Part shown: positions 12,311 through 23,086 of the stretch, one piece after another
How the letters are laid out: each line of letters opens with the position of its first letter
Position numbering within the stretch: the first letter of the stretch is position 1
NCBI RefSeq assembly: GCF_030936135.1
Contig: NC_082595.1
Span: 113,476,334-113,540,333, forward strand
Reading direction: 5' to 3'
DNA: 64,000 nt
Origin: Gavia stellata
Taxonomy: Eukaryota; Chordata; Aves; Gaviiformes; Gaviidae
Position numbers and translations under genes: made by a program
Notes under the pieces: model-generated
What the model saw: only the letters and a program-made list of their open reading frames with translations
The model's database searches: none
What the model was told of the DNA's origin: nothing

Positions 12311-14039
12311 ATTTCGAAACTGCATTCCTTTTTGACATGACAATAGGTTCCTCTGTTCAGGCAGCCCAGTGAGCAGCAGGCACAAATGTGTGTACTGATG
12401 TCAAACAGCTTCTGGTCATACTGCAGCTCTAACCCAAATAATCTAAGTCCAATCCTTCCTCCCATACACTGAATCATTGGCTTAACTTCATACCATGCTT
12501 TTTTCTGTTGGTGATTGACTTGTATAATTTGTTTTGTTCGCATTTTAGTGGATTAGTTGTTTTACCTGCATACTAAGCTGTTACTTCAGCTCCAATTTTT
12601 ACCAGCACATGACTGCTTCCTGCTATACATATGTTTGCATGCTCTAGTGGACATTTCTCAGTATGCTCTTGCTACACATAAGCAGCCTTTGGAGCACCAT
12701 CTTGAACACTGAGATGTCTAGTTGCTTATCAGTTGCATGGTTTGGATCCCTTCAACTGAGATTGCCAGCTGCAGTAGTTAGTTACTTGCTCCCTGGCTTG
12801 CCCAACTTACTCTAGCCTGCACAGGTGTGGTCAGATGAAGATGACATGGCAACTTTTCAAATACATTCTTTGGAAAGCTCAGCACTGTAGGTATTAGGTA
12901 TCAGTGGGTAATGCTATTCTTTGAAGGCAGAAACAGGTGTGCATTAGCACTGTGGCAGTTTATTCCGCATTCCCCCAAAGACACTTCCAAGGAATTAGGT
13001 TTCTGTGTCCTTTGCCTACGCTCCAGGCTGCAATCCTATTGCTCATGCAGGAGAAGAATCATGCTGTGATCAGTGGAAGTTTATATCTGACCACCCTTGG
13101 CCACCACTGTTGGCTGAGTGGCATTCCCAGGCTTCACACACCCGCCAGATCAGTGGTCCTGGATGTGGGAAAGGACATGCCATACCACTCAGGGCAATTC
13201 TGGGAGCTTAGCAACCACCTCTCTCCAGTGCCATGCCATGCCCTTGTGCACTGCATTGGGGAAGAATCCGGTGACTGTGCATGGGGAGAAGCACAGTGTG
13301 CTTTGGGAGCAGAGGAGAGCATTTGTATCTGTGGGTTCAGTCTATAAATAATAAATAATGAGAGTGCAAACTCTCCACACATATTTTATTATCATTTGAG
13401 TGTTTGGGTTTTTGGCCAGGCAAAATTCAGTTTGCAATCACAAATGAGGAACTAATACATCTAAATTGTATTATATGCCTTGCAGTGCCTTGTACTTGGA
13501 ATTCAGTGGGGAAATCCAGCAGCAGGCTCAAGATCTCATCCTCACCTCTGCAGCCTGGGCTGCAGGCTCCACAGCTCCAGACTGCCTCAGTTCCCTTCAG
13601 TTCCTCTCCCTGCTTGACAGAGAGGGCACTGTAAGTCCCGCTGGGCCAGCCCCTCACCCCTGGCCATCCCCCAGGGTGCTCTGCCCACCAACCATCCCTC
13701 CCACCTGTCTGCATTTGGCATGCGTTGTTGTGCTGTACCCCTGTTCGCTAGTACAAGCTGCCCTATGAGCAAAAGCTGCGTGTGGGCAAGGAGCACGTGT
13801 GCTACATTGTCTGCTAGACTGCAATGCGTCGCATTGGCTGTGTGACTCTGCTGCTCAGTGCAGTGGTGCAGACAGCTCCACTGCCTCTGTGCTGCCTCCT
13901 TCCTGTGCCCCATGCACCCTGCCTCACATGCGCACACAGACCATAGGAGGCTTTTTCAGCAAAGAGAGAATTTCCCAGAGACTCCCTGGCTCTGGAAGCC
14001 TTTAAATACACTCATTATCAGTCTATAGTTTTGGCAGTC
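12311..14039. other. Intergenic, nothing firmly recognised
   Basis: No gene or repeat family was recognised. A 63-nt open block begins at 13752 after a CTAG acceptor-like site, reads YKLPYEQKLRVGKEHVCYIV and runs into a stop. It may be coding debris. Confidence 0.4.
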
Positions 14040-15190
14040 AGTGACGCAGATGACACCGTTTCCCACAGCGTTCTCCTGGAGAAACTGGCTGCTCATGGCT
14101 TGGACGGGTGCACTCTTCGCTGGGAAAAGACTGGCTGGATGGCCGAGCCCAAAGGGTTGTGGTGAACGGAGTTAAATCCTGTTGGCGGCCGGTCACAAGT
14201 GGTGTTCCCCAGGGCTCGGTACTGGGGCCGGTCTTGTTTAATATCTTTATCAATGATCTGGATGAGGGGATCAAGTGCACCCTCAGTAAGTCTGCAGACG
14301 ACACCAAGTTGGGAGGGAGTGTTGATCTGCTCCAGGGTAGGAAGGCTCTGCAGAGGGATCTGGACAGGCTGGATCGATGGGCCCAGGCCAATTGTATGCA
14401 TTTCAAAAAGGCCAAGTGCCGGGTCCTATACTTGGGTCACAACAACCCCATGCAACGCTACAGGTTCGGGGAAGAGTGGCTGGAAAGCTGCCCTGCAGAA
14501 AAGGACCTGGGGGTGTTGATCGACAGCCGGCTGAAGATGAGCCAGCAGTGTGCCCAGGTGGCCAAGAAGGCCAACGGCATCCTGGCCTGGATCAGAAAGA
14601 GTGTGGCCAGCAGGAGTAGGGAGGGGATCGTGCCCCTGTACTCGGCGCTGGTGAGGCCGCACCTCGAATACTGTGTTCAGTTTTGGTCCCCTCACTACAA
14701 GAAGGACATTGAGGTGCTGGAGCGTGTCCAGAGAAGGGCAACGAAGCTGGTGAGGGGTCTGGAGCACAAGTCTGATGAGGAGCGGCTGAGGGAGCTGGGG
14801 TTGTTCCGTCTGGAGAAGAGAAGGCTGAGGGGAGACCTTATCACTCTCTACAACTACCTGAAAGGGGGTTGTGGGGAGGTGGGTGCTGGTCTCTTCTCCC
14901 AAGTGACAAGTGATAGGACAAGAGGAAATGGCCACAAGTTGCACCAGGGAAAGTTTAGATAGGAAAAACTTCTTCACTGAAAGGGTTGACAGACAGGCTG
15001 CCCTGTTGGGGGGTTGTGTTGGGCAACCCTGAGGTGGCTGAGTCACCATTCATGGAGGTATTTAAAAGACGTGTGGATGAGGTGCTTAGGGACGTGGTTT
15101 AGTGGTGGACTTGGCAGGGTTAGGTTTAAGGTTGGACTTGATGACCTTAAAGGTCTTTTCCAAGCTAAACAATTCTATGATTCTATGAAA
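14040..15190 (+). mobile_element. CR1 LINE, 5'-truncated, RT C-terminal half plus 3' tail
   Basis: The element carries CR1 reverse-transcriptase sequence ([11 protein letters not shown], then the ADDTKLGGS box, then the long thumb/C-terminal region). The 3' untranslated part ends in ATTCTATGATTCTATG at about 15172-15188. An uninterrupted frame of 284 codons runs 14108-14962. The ORF closes early relative to the copy at 56724 because of a small lesion near 14962. The endonuclease and RT N-terminus are missing, so it is a dead copy. Confidence 0.93.
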
Positions 15191-18100
15191 TGTAAGGCTC
15201 TGGGAGAGGTGCTGGCAGCAAGGGAATGCTCTGACCATGGTGCAGGAGCCTCCTGTACCTGCATCAGTCACGCTGCTGTCGTCTTTCTCTGCCCAATACT
15301 GAACACACCAGCAAGGGTTCCCAGCGCATCAGGAATTGACCTCTGTGTCTATGTCTGTGGCCCCTGGGAGCCAGGAAAGTTTTAGATACATGATATGGCT
15401 GTGCAGAAACTGCCCATACTTTGTAGCATATAAATGTTATTGATTAAATGAAACCCACAATGGATGCATGGATTTTGTGTCACTAATCTAAGCCTTAGTC
15501 AGGTTTTAACTAGTGTGAGGTGGGTGTTCGCAGATTTATGAAAGGAATTAACATGACATGACCTGTAATGGCTGGGGGTTTCTGGACCTTTGTGACTGTT
15601 CCCTTCCTGGGACACCACGCTCATGCAATTATTTCCCCAAGAAACACCAAGTTTATGAATGTCTGTGCAAGTCTCCATGTCCTCCATCCTCCCTCTGACG
15701 TAGCAAGTCTGTGTGGGCCCTGTTCTGCCTGTGTCTGCCTCCAGAGAATGGCAGAATGGTGCTGCCCACGTTGAAGTCCTGGCTGCTCCAACCGCCTGCT
15801 GTAGAGCCTCCCATGGCCAGCTGTGCCTTGATTATGCCTATGCAAACAGCCAGCAGCTGCTGCTGTCACTGGGGGTGGCCTTTTCCAGGTGAGCATTGTC
15901 CTTCAACTAGCTGCAGACTGGCCTAGAGGAGGGCTGGGAAGGGTGCAAATGCCGGATCTGATCCTGCACCCCCAGACCCCGTCTCCTGACTGGTCCCATG
16001 ACTGCCTGCCGTGTGCTCTCACCAAAGTTGCTGTGGCTGCTGTTCCACATTCGCTGTTGTCTTGCCTCCTATTCACTAGAAGATAATGTGTAAGGTATGT
16101 CACGAGGGTTCGTTCACATCAGTTCAGCCATGTCCATGTGACGGCTGCTGTATCTTGTTTCCCTCCCGTGGAGGTGGAATTAACTCGTTGATCCCTTGTG
16201 ATAATAATAATGGAGGGCAAAGGTACAGCAAATCGCAGATATTTTCTATAAAGCTGCTACAGGAAACTTCCCCATTGTCTTCAGCCAAGGAATGGGCTCA
16301 GATCCATCACCAGGTTGTGGATATCAACCTTTGAGACTTTATTAACTTTATGAAAGGTGGAAAGCCCCTCTGCTAGTCATGAATAATTCCCGATCCTCCT
16401 TTTTGTTCATTTGTTGATCGTGTTTTCTTACCATCTGCCGCATAATTGGTTTTGGGGAATTCAGTGCTGCCCAAGAACAGACATTTATACGTTTGATTAT
16501 CACAGGGTATTGTGAAGTCAAGAGTTCTGCTATGTAATTATGTGCAATGTGAAAAGTAATTTATTCTGTTGGGTTTAGACCAGCAGCCTAATTATTTCTT
16601 CTGGCACTTTCTAGTTTCTATTGTAAGAAACAGTTAATTATTGTTTGCTACGTATATGCACTGCACCATTTGTGACACTGCAGATCTTTATCATCTTTCC
16701 CAGCTGACAATTTCTTTTCTACCCTTTTAAGATGGACAACTAGAAAGCATAAGGTGTTTTAGATGTGGGTGTCCTGTGTATTGATACATTGATAATAACG
16801 TTACCACTCAGCCCTTTCCCAGATCATTTAGGCCACGTGAAGGCATCGAAGCTGAGAGCCTGATAAAGCTAAAACTGGATCTGAAAGATGTATTGATAGC
16901 AAAAGTATCCAGCATTATTATGGTCATTGACCACAAGAATGATGGAAGTTACTGAGCTGCTTTGCTTGGGAACTAAAATCAGCCTCTATCAAAGCCTACA
17001 GTAGCACCTGTGGGGAAGAAGTTTATTTGTTACTGCCCGTTTTACAAACAAGGGTGCAGATGAGCGGAGAAATGTACAAAGCACTGAACCTGGGACAGGA
17101 AAGCTAACCCCAGTGAGAAAAAGAATGAGGAGCACTGGGCAAATGCTGCACCCCGAGTTGAACACTGCTCTGTAGTGACCAGCTGCCATGCAAAAGGCGG
17201 TGCCATGCAACCTGTGTAAATGGGCACATAGCCTGCAAGAAGCCTGATCTGGCTCAGATGCCTAATCTTCTGCCTGGTAGTGCTGGTACCTCTTCTGCGG
17301 CTTGGTGTCCAGCCAGCGGCTTGGACTTCAAGGAGGGAGAAAACTCGTCTGAGAGTCCTTAAGAGGGAGGTTTGGGCAAAGCAGCTTATGGTGAAAGCCG
17401 AAATTAGCCTGAGTTGTTTAGCCTAGAAACTATGAAACTGAGGGGGATGTGCTGACAGCTTCTCTTTATATGCCTGACAGCTGCCAAGCATATACAAGGC
17501 TGCTGCAGAGACTGGAATGGTCTGTTCAGTGTCTGGGGGTAGGACTTGAGTCTCTGTTGGCCTGGCCTGCATGGAGACCAGGGCTGGCTGCTCCTCTCAA
17601 TGGGAGACTGGGGGATGCTGATTTGGCTTCCAGTTGTCCCCCCCTGCTCACTGCTGAGGGCTGTCTTGCTGCCTTTCTTCTGCCAGCTCCTCTCTGGTGT
17701 TGCTTCTGACAGGGCCACAGTAATTTGCCATCTGCATTACTGACACTGGGATCTGCTCATTGTGTTTGCTTGTGCTGACTGTGCAATTGTTCCCATTATC
17801 TGGGAGCAAAGCAGAAGTTCCCTGATGAAGGGGAGAGAATGTGCCTGCCAGCCATCCTGGATCCTGCCCATACCTCTGTTCAGCGCGGGTGGTGTATCAA
17901 CCTGCACCGGTTGTGCAGTGCTCCACGAGGCCAGGTTAAGGGCCAGGGTGGCATGGGAAGGAGGACAAACCTGTGCAAAGCGTGCATGTCACCAGCTTAG
18001 GGACAGGCAGTTGTCAGGGACGTGGGACAGCAAGACAAGGCACTAACTGGGCAGCCCGTGCGATGGAGAGCCCTGTGTGATTGGGCTATCACATGAGCCA

Positions 18101-19195
18101 AGCTTGGCAGTGGTGTGGTGGCATGGAACCTCCCTTTCCAGCACATGGACTGCCCTGGGGTAGCCCTTGCATGGAAATGGCTGGCGACCAGGAGTGGCCA
18201 GGGATATCAGAGACCAGACTATCTTGTTAGGTGGCGAGGACCCAGTCACCCTGTCTGGAGGGAGCAGGATTTACCAGACTATGCAGATTGGCCTCTGGCC
18301 CTTGTGCCAGCTACTGCTGCCAGTGATGTGGCCTGTCCCTACAGCAGGTGGCTGGGCTCCGATGCATGGAGCCGGTGCCTGTAGGCTGGAAGTGTCCTCC
18401 CTGCTTTGCCCCTGCTCTGCATAGCTGCATTTCTGAGGCAGGGGCCAGGACCATGCCTGTCCTCACCTGATCCTGCGCTGGCCCAGCCACTCTCAGATTG
18501 ACTGGACTACGCTGTCAGCCTTTCCCTGTGAATAGCCACAGCCCTGCCCTAACTGCTTGGTGCACTCTTGTTATGCCCCACAGCATCACAGAGCCATTGT
18601 GTTGCACTAGACCCAGATACATATCCGGCAGTGGGAACATCCCTGCAGGCTGAGATGAAAGCGTGGGCATCCCTACACACCAGCCCCTTCCATCCACAGA
18701 ATGCATCATCTGATACCCTCTGTAAATCACGCACAGTTTTGGTGGGCAGGAAAGGTCTGATTCATGGACAGGTCATTCTCTTTCTCCTCCTGCTGTGTCC
18801 CATCCCCTTTCAGACTTTGCTACCCTGAGATGAGGTCCCTGCCTGGCAGCCATGCATGCCCCTACTCATCCCAGCCACTGCTCCTGCTGCCATCCCTGTC
18901 TGCCCTGTGCAGTGCCTTGGCAAGGCCACAGTGGTACAGACACTGCTCCACTGCAGGGTCCCCTTGGAGCCTGTCTGTGCCGAGCCCCTCCACACTGTCA
19001 GAACAAGACCTGGGAAATGGTGCTAAATGCAGGGCCATGCCAGCGCTTCTCCTCCCCATTATAAAATATATTCTTTTTATATTTTATTCATATTATATTT
19101 TATTAATTATTTTTATAAAAGAAGAGAGGGTTATTCCATTGCAGTTTTAAGTTCTTGAAGACTACAAAGACAGATGACCAAGCACTTTTAAAGTC
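15191..19195. other. Intergenic, nothing firmly recognised apart from island D
   Basis: AT-richer DNA with no transposon signature I can name. Short frames in 17400-18430 lack coding character. Island D at 15745-15888 is listed separately. Confidence 0.45.
15745..15888 (+). other. Exon-like island D, unidentified
   Basis: This 144-nt block lies between a CTCCAG acceptor and a CAG/GTGAGC donor. One frame is fully open and contains GQLCLDYAYANSQQLLLSLG. It has the size and borders of an internal exon, but I do not recognise a family. It may belong with islands A and B to one unknown or degrading plus-strand gene. Confidence 0.22.
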
Positions 19196-19201
19196 TATCA
19201 A

Positions 19202-19256
19202 GTATGGTTGGACTTGATGATCTTACAGGTCTTTTCCAACCTTAGTGATTCTGTGA
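19202..19256 (+). mobile_element. CR1 3'-tail fragment
   Basis: About 55 bp matching the conserved CR1 3' end (GGTTGGACTTGATGATCTTA and the following GGTCTTTTCCAACC). Confidence 0.85.
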
Positions 19257-19737
19257 AGTACCTTTTAAAATATACAATTTTTTCTAATTAAGTCTTAAAA
19301 TGACAACAATTCAGTCATGTATGTGATGAAATGTATGATGTAGTGCCTTCATTGAAAGCTAAGTTATAGCAGGGAATCAGTGACAAACTCCTTCATTGCA
19401 AATCTTTCTCTATGTCAAAACACAATGGCAAAGCAGAAAAAAAACCACGGAGATTTAATTCGTTGGCATACATCATCTCCCAGATCTTTGATTTCATGCA
19501 AAAAAAATTACCACATGCAGATTCAGGCAACTAATCTGAAGAAAAATATTCACTTTTTAAGAGACCATAAGTATCACTGGAAGAATGAAGCTGACAAAAG
19601 CTGGTGAGGATACAAATTATCTGCATGAAGAATAATGTATAACGAATTAGTAAGTTCAGTGTGGGTGCATGCTTTGGGAGACTTTTATAAAAGCATTAGA
19701 CCCCACTGTATCTTAGAATATTAATTTTCTCACTGTC

Positions 19738-20318
19738 CCACTTGACACTGCACTGGTGCAGCCCCACCTTGAGTACTGTGTGCAGTTTTGGGTGCCTCAA
19801 TACATGAAGGACATCAAACTATGAGAGTGTGTCCAGAGGAGGGTGACCGAGATGGTGAAGGGTCTCAGAGAGCAAGACTTGCAAAGAGTAGCTGAGGTCA
19901 CTTTGTCTGTTCAGCTTGGAGAAGAGAAGGCTGAGGGGTGACCTCATCGCTGAGGTGTGACCTCATCGCTGAGGTGTGACCTCATCGCAGTCTACAACTT
20001 CCTCAAGGGGGGCAGCGGAGGGGGAGCTGCTGATCTCCTCTCTCTGGTGACCAGTGACAGGAGACAAGGAAATGGAATGAAGCTGCATTGGAGGAAGTTC
20101 AGGTTAGACATTAGGAAAAGGCTCTTCACTGAGAGGGTGGTTGGTCACTGGAACAGGCTCCCCAGGGAAGTGGTCACAGCACCAAGCCTGTCAGAGTTCA
20201 AGGACCGTCTAAGACAATGCTCTTAGTCATATGGTTTGGGTTTAGATAGTCCTGTGAGGAGCAGGGAGTTGGACCTGAAGATTCTTATGGGTCCCTTCCA
20301 ACTTGAGATATTCTAAAA
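19738..20318 (+). mobile_element. CR1 LINE fragment, RT C-terminus and 3' end (older copy)
   Basis: The degraded frame carries the CR1 strings LEYCVQFW (with substitutions), RLRGDL and [10 protein letters not shown]. It ends in a diverged tail near 20318. In-frame stops and an internal triplication of about 19 bp at 19932-19988 show age and damage. Confidence 0.9.
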
Positions 20319-23086
20319 AACACTGGTTTTCAGTAACACACTGCCTGGTGCCTGCAGCAGCAGTCTCTGCACGTGCAGCTCCTGGCTCCCTGCCACGGGA
20401 ACAGCCAGGCCACGGCTCAAGCCCTGTCAGAGACCTTCTGCAAATTAATGCAAACAGCAGATAAATGTGAACCTGCATCTGGTGGGGGGCTGAAGGCTGG
20501 CGGTCCCTGTGGCTGGGGCAGCTGTTCCTGCACAGAAGCCCGGCACCTAGATCTGTGTGGGGTGCACAGGGTCTGGGTCTGGTGAAGGCTCTGCCCCGGC
20601 ATCCAGTACCTGCTGCCCTACAACTGCCGGTGGCAGTGGAGATGGATTGGGGCAGAGGCAGCAAGACCTCCTCCTGCCTGCATGTGCCTCTTCCTGCAAG
20701 TTGCAATGTAGGGACATCCATGACAGTGTTTCCAGCCACTCTTTCCAGACCCCTTGGATTGCCTCATGCAGGTCTCCCAGGCCTGTGTGCTTCCCAGGAT
20801 GCTGCATGCTGCCAGGTGATTTCCAAGGTGCCCCCATTTCTTTGCTGTTTAAAAAAAAAAAAAAAAAAAAAAAAAGCAGCCTGATGCCCTCAGCTATTTA
20901 CAACTCATTTTGGCTTGCCAAAGCCACATCTCACCCGCATGACTTGCCATTATTTCAGGCACAAGGCTCACCAGGCTGATGGATTTCACTGATTGACTGG
21001 GATTCAAAGTAAGCAAACCAGACCAGTCCCATGGCCCTTCTACCTGCAAATCCTGGCAGAAATCAAACCTTCCCCTCTCACTCTGAAACGTATAAACCAG
21101 TGAAAGGTGAGGAGGAAGACAGACACCCAAACCACAGTCCCTCTGTATTATGAACTGAACTGTGAGCCTGACATACAGCTGTGTAGATGGTATTTGTATA
21201 ACAGGTGTATTGCAAGTTGCAAATCTTTAAAATAGTTCCTAATACAATCCACAGTGTCTGAAAGTGGGAACATCAGAGAGAATGCAATGTGGATGAATGC
21301 CTGGACAGGAGCCTTGCAGGCAATGTCAACACAGCAAAAGCCTTTCTCAAGGTTTTCAGGCTCCAGGAAAAAAAATCAGTAAAACTTTATTTAAATGCTC
21401 ACAAATGCTGAGAGCTGCTCAGGGTTCCTGACACAGGAAGTTTTCCAGAATTCCTTCGTATGAAAGAAGCGGGGGAGAGGCTGCTGAGGGACTTGGTGAG
21501 ACACTCATTTACATGCACAGTGGATGTAAACGCAGGGATGTTCTTGCAGCTTCCCCCAAGAGGGACTGAAGGGGCCACCAGAAGCAGGGGAGGGCACTCC
21601 TGGCAGTAGGGCTCCTGGCACCGTGCCTCTCCTGGCATGAATGACCAGCATCTGAGAACAATCTAATGGCAGCTTGAAGAGCTCAAGCTTGGTTATACTT
21701 CAAGTTTGTCTTTTCTTCCTTTATGCTTTTCTTTTATGGTTGCAATGTTTGTACCTTTTTTCTTCTCCAGGAAAACTATTTTTCTCCTTTTAGGCTCACC
21801 ACTCTTGCAAGTAGAAGGCACAGGACACATTTCTCACTCAGCTGCTGGGGAGCAGGGCAAGCTGAGGTGAGTTGCTTGATGGTGCATCCCAAGCCAGAGA
21901 CCTTCCCATGCTGCTTGGCTTAGCAATTTGCCCGGCACAGCTGCACCTTGAGCAGCAAGTGCTGCACAGGGCTGGGTCCTTTGTGTCCCCAAGTTGCAAA
22001 GCTTGAGGAGGGGGGACAGAGGGGACTAGAATGCTCCTATCCTCAGGTATCACCAGTCCCCTCTGCATCACCTCCTTGAGCAGCCTTCCCTGACCTTTTG
22101 GTCCTTCATGAAAGACTGACACCTTAGCGAGGAGAGCTGGAGTATCACAGCAGCCTGCTCCGAACACAATTGTGGGTAGCCATACTGCTTCCATGTGCTG
22201 TGTCTGTCCACATGGACGTGTGCACTGAGACAGATAACAGAGAGGCTGGAGGTCTGAACTCCAAAGAGTTCTAGTCTGGGTGTGAAGACACGAGATGCCT
22301 CTCTAGCCCTGGGGCAGCCCCCAACCACCAGCCTTCATTTGGCTTTGCATTTTCCAGCTCAACCCTGTGATGGGCATTGCCAAATGCATTTCCCCACTGC
22401 ATGCACCCTCTTTGTACAAAATATCTCTTTCCTGCCAGTGTACTCAGGCATGGCATTAAATCACGCCATGTCTCCTCCTTGCCAAACTCGCATGCTGAGC
22501 CCTCAGGTCTCCCACTGCACTTATTTGTGTCTTTCTTCCCATCACAAGAGGGGCCCAGGGCAGTCCAGGGGCACTTTGCAGATTTCTGTGGTTGTGTACA
22601 GAGTCTTCCAGCTTTGCTGTGGAGAGCAAGGCCCCCAGCTGGGGCCAGCACCAGCAGGATTTGGTAAGGCTTCTGCCCATCCAGTCCGCCACACTGTTCC
22701 TGCCCAGAGACCAGCATGTTCCTGCCGTGATATGTGGCTGTGCAGTACTTGCTGGTCACCTTGGTTGCTTGTCCTTGTGCAGCAGGAATGATGTAGCCAG
22801 TGCCCTCATCTTGCCAGGACTAGGAGGCCTGGCCTCTAGCTGGAGACCTGGGCAGATAAGCTGGGGCAGCGCGGCGTGGCAGCCGGACACAGGGAGAGAG
22901 CAACGGCTTGATATTTAACTGTCTGGATTAATGATTATAATGAAGGGCTGGCAAAGGTAGGATGAAGTGAGCTGCAGTGAGTGGTGGAGTGCCCAGTGCT
23001 GGTTGGACCTGGACCCATCCAAACTGCAGCAGTACCTGGCTTTGGGCCCTGCAGACTCTGCCTGTGCCCTTTTGGGGGCCTGGACC
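20319..23086. other. Intergenic upstream of GCKR remnant
   Basis: Contains a pure A25 tract at 20851-20875, which may be a retroposed tail or simple repeat. No gene is recognised and no obvious promoter elements are seen immediately before 23087. Confidence 0.45.

Noticed and set aside
14108-14962. 284-codon frame as a cellular gene
   Set aside because: It is CR1 reverse transcriptase, truncated at its N-terminal side and followed by a CR1 tail.
14426-15049. Minus-strand frame of 207 codons and its counterparts at 43080, 50346 and 56718
   Set aside because: These are antisense shadows of CR1 RT, open because of the element's codon composition, and recur at each copy.
20851-20875. A25 tract as evidence of a processed pseudogene
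   Set aside because: No upstream sequence resembling a spliced mRNA and no target-site duplication could be seen.
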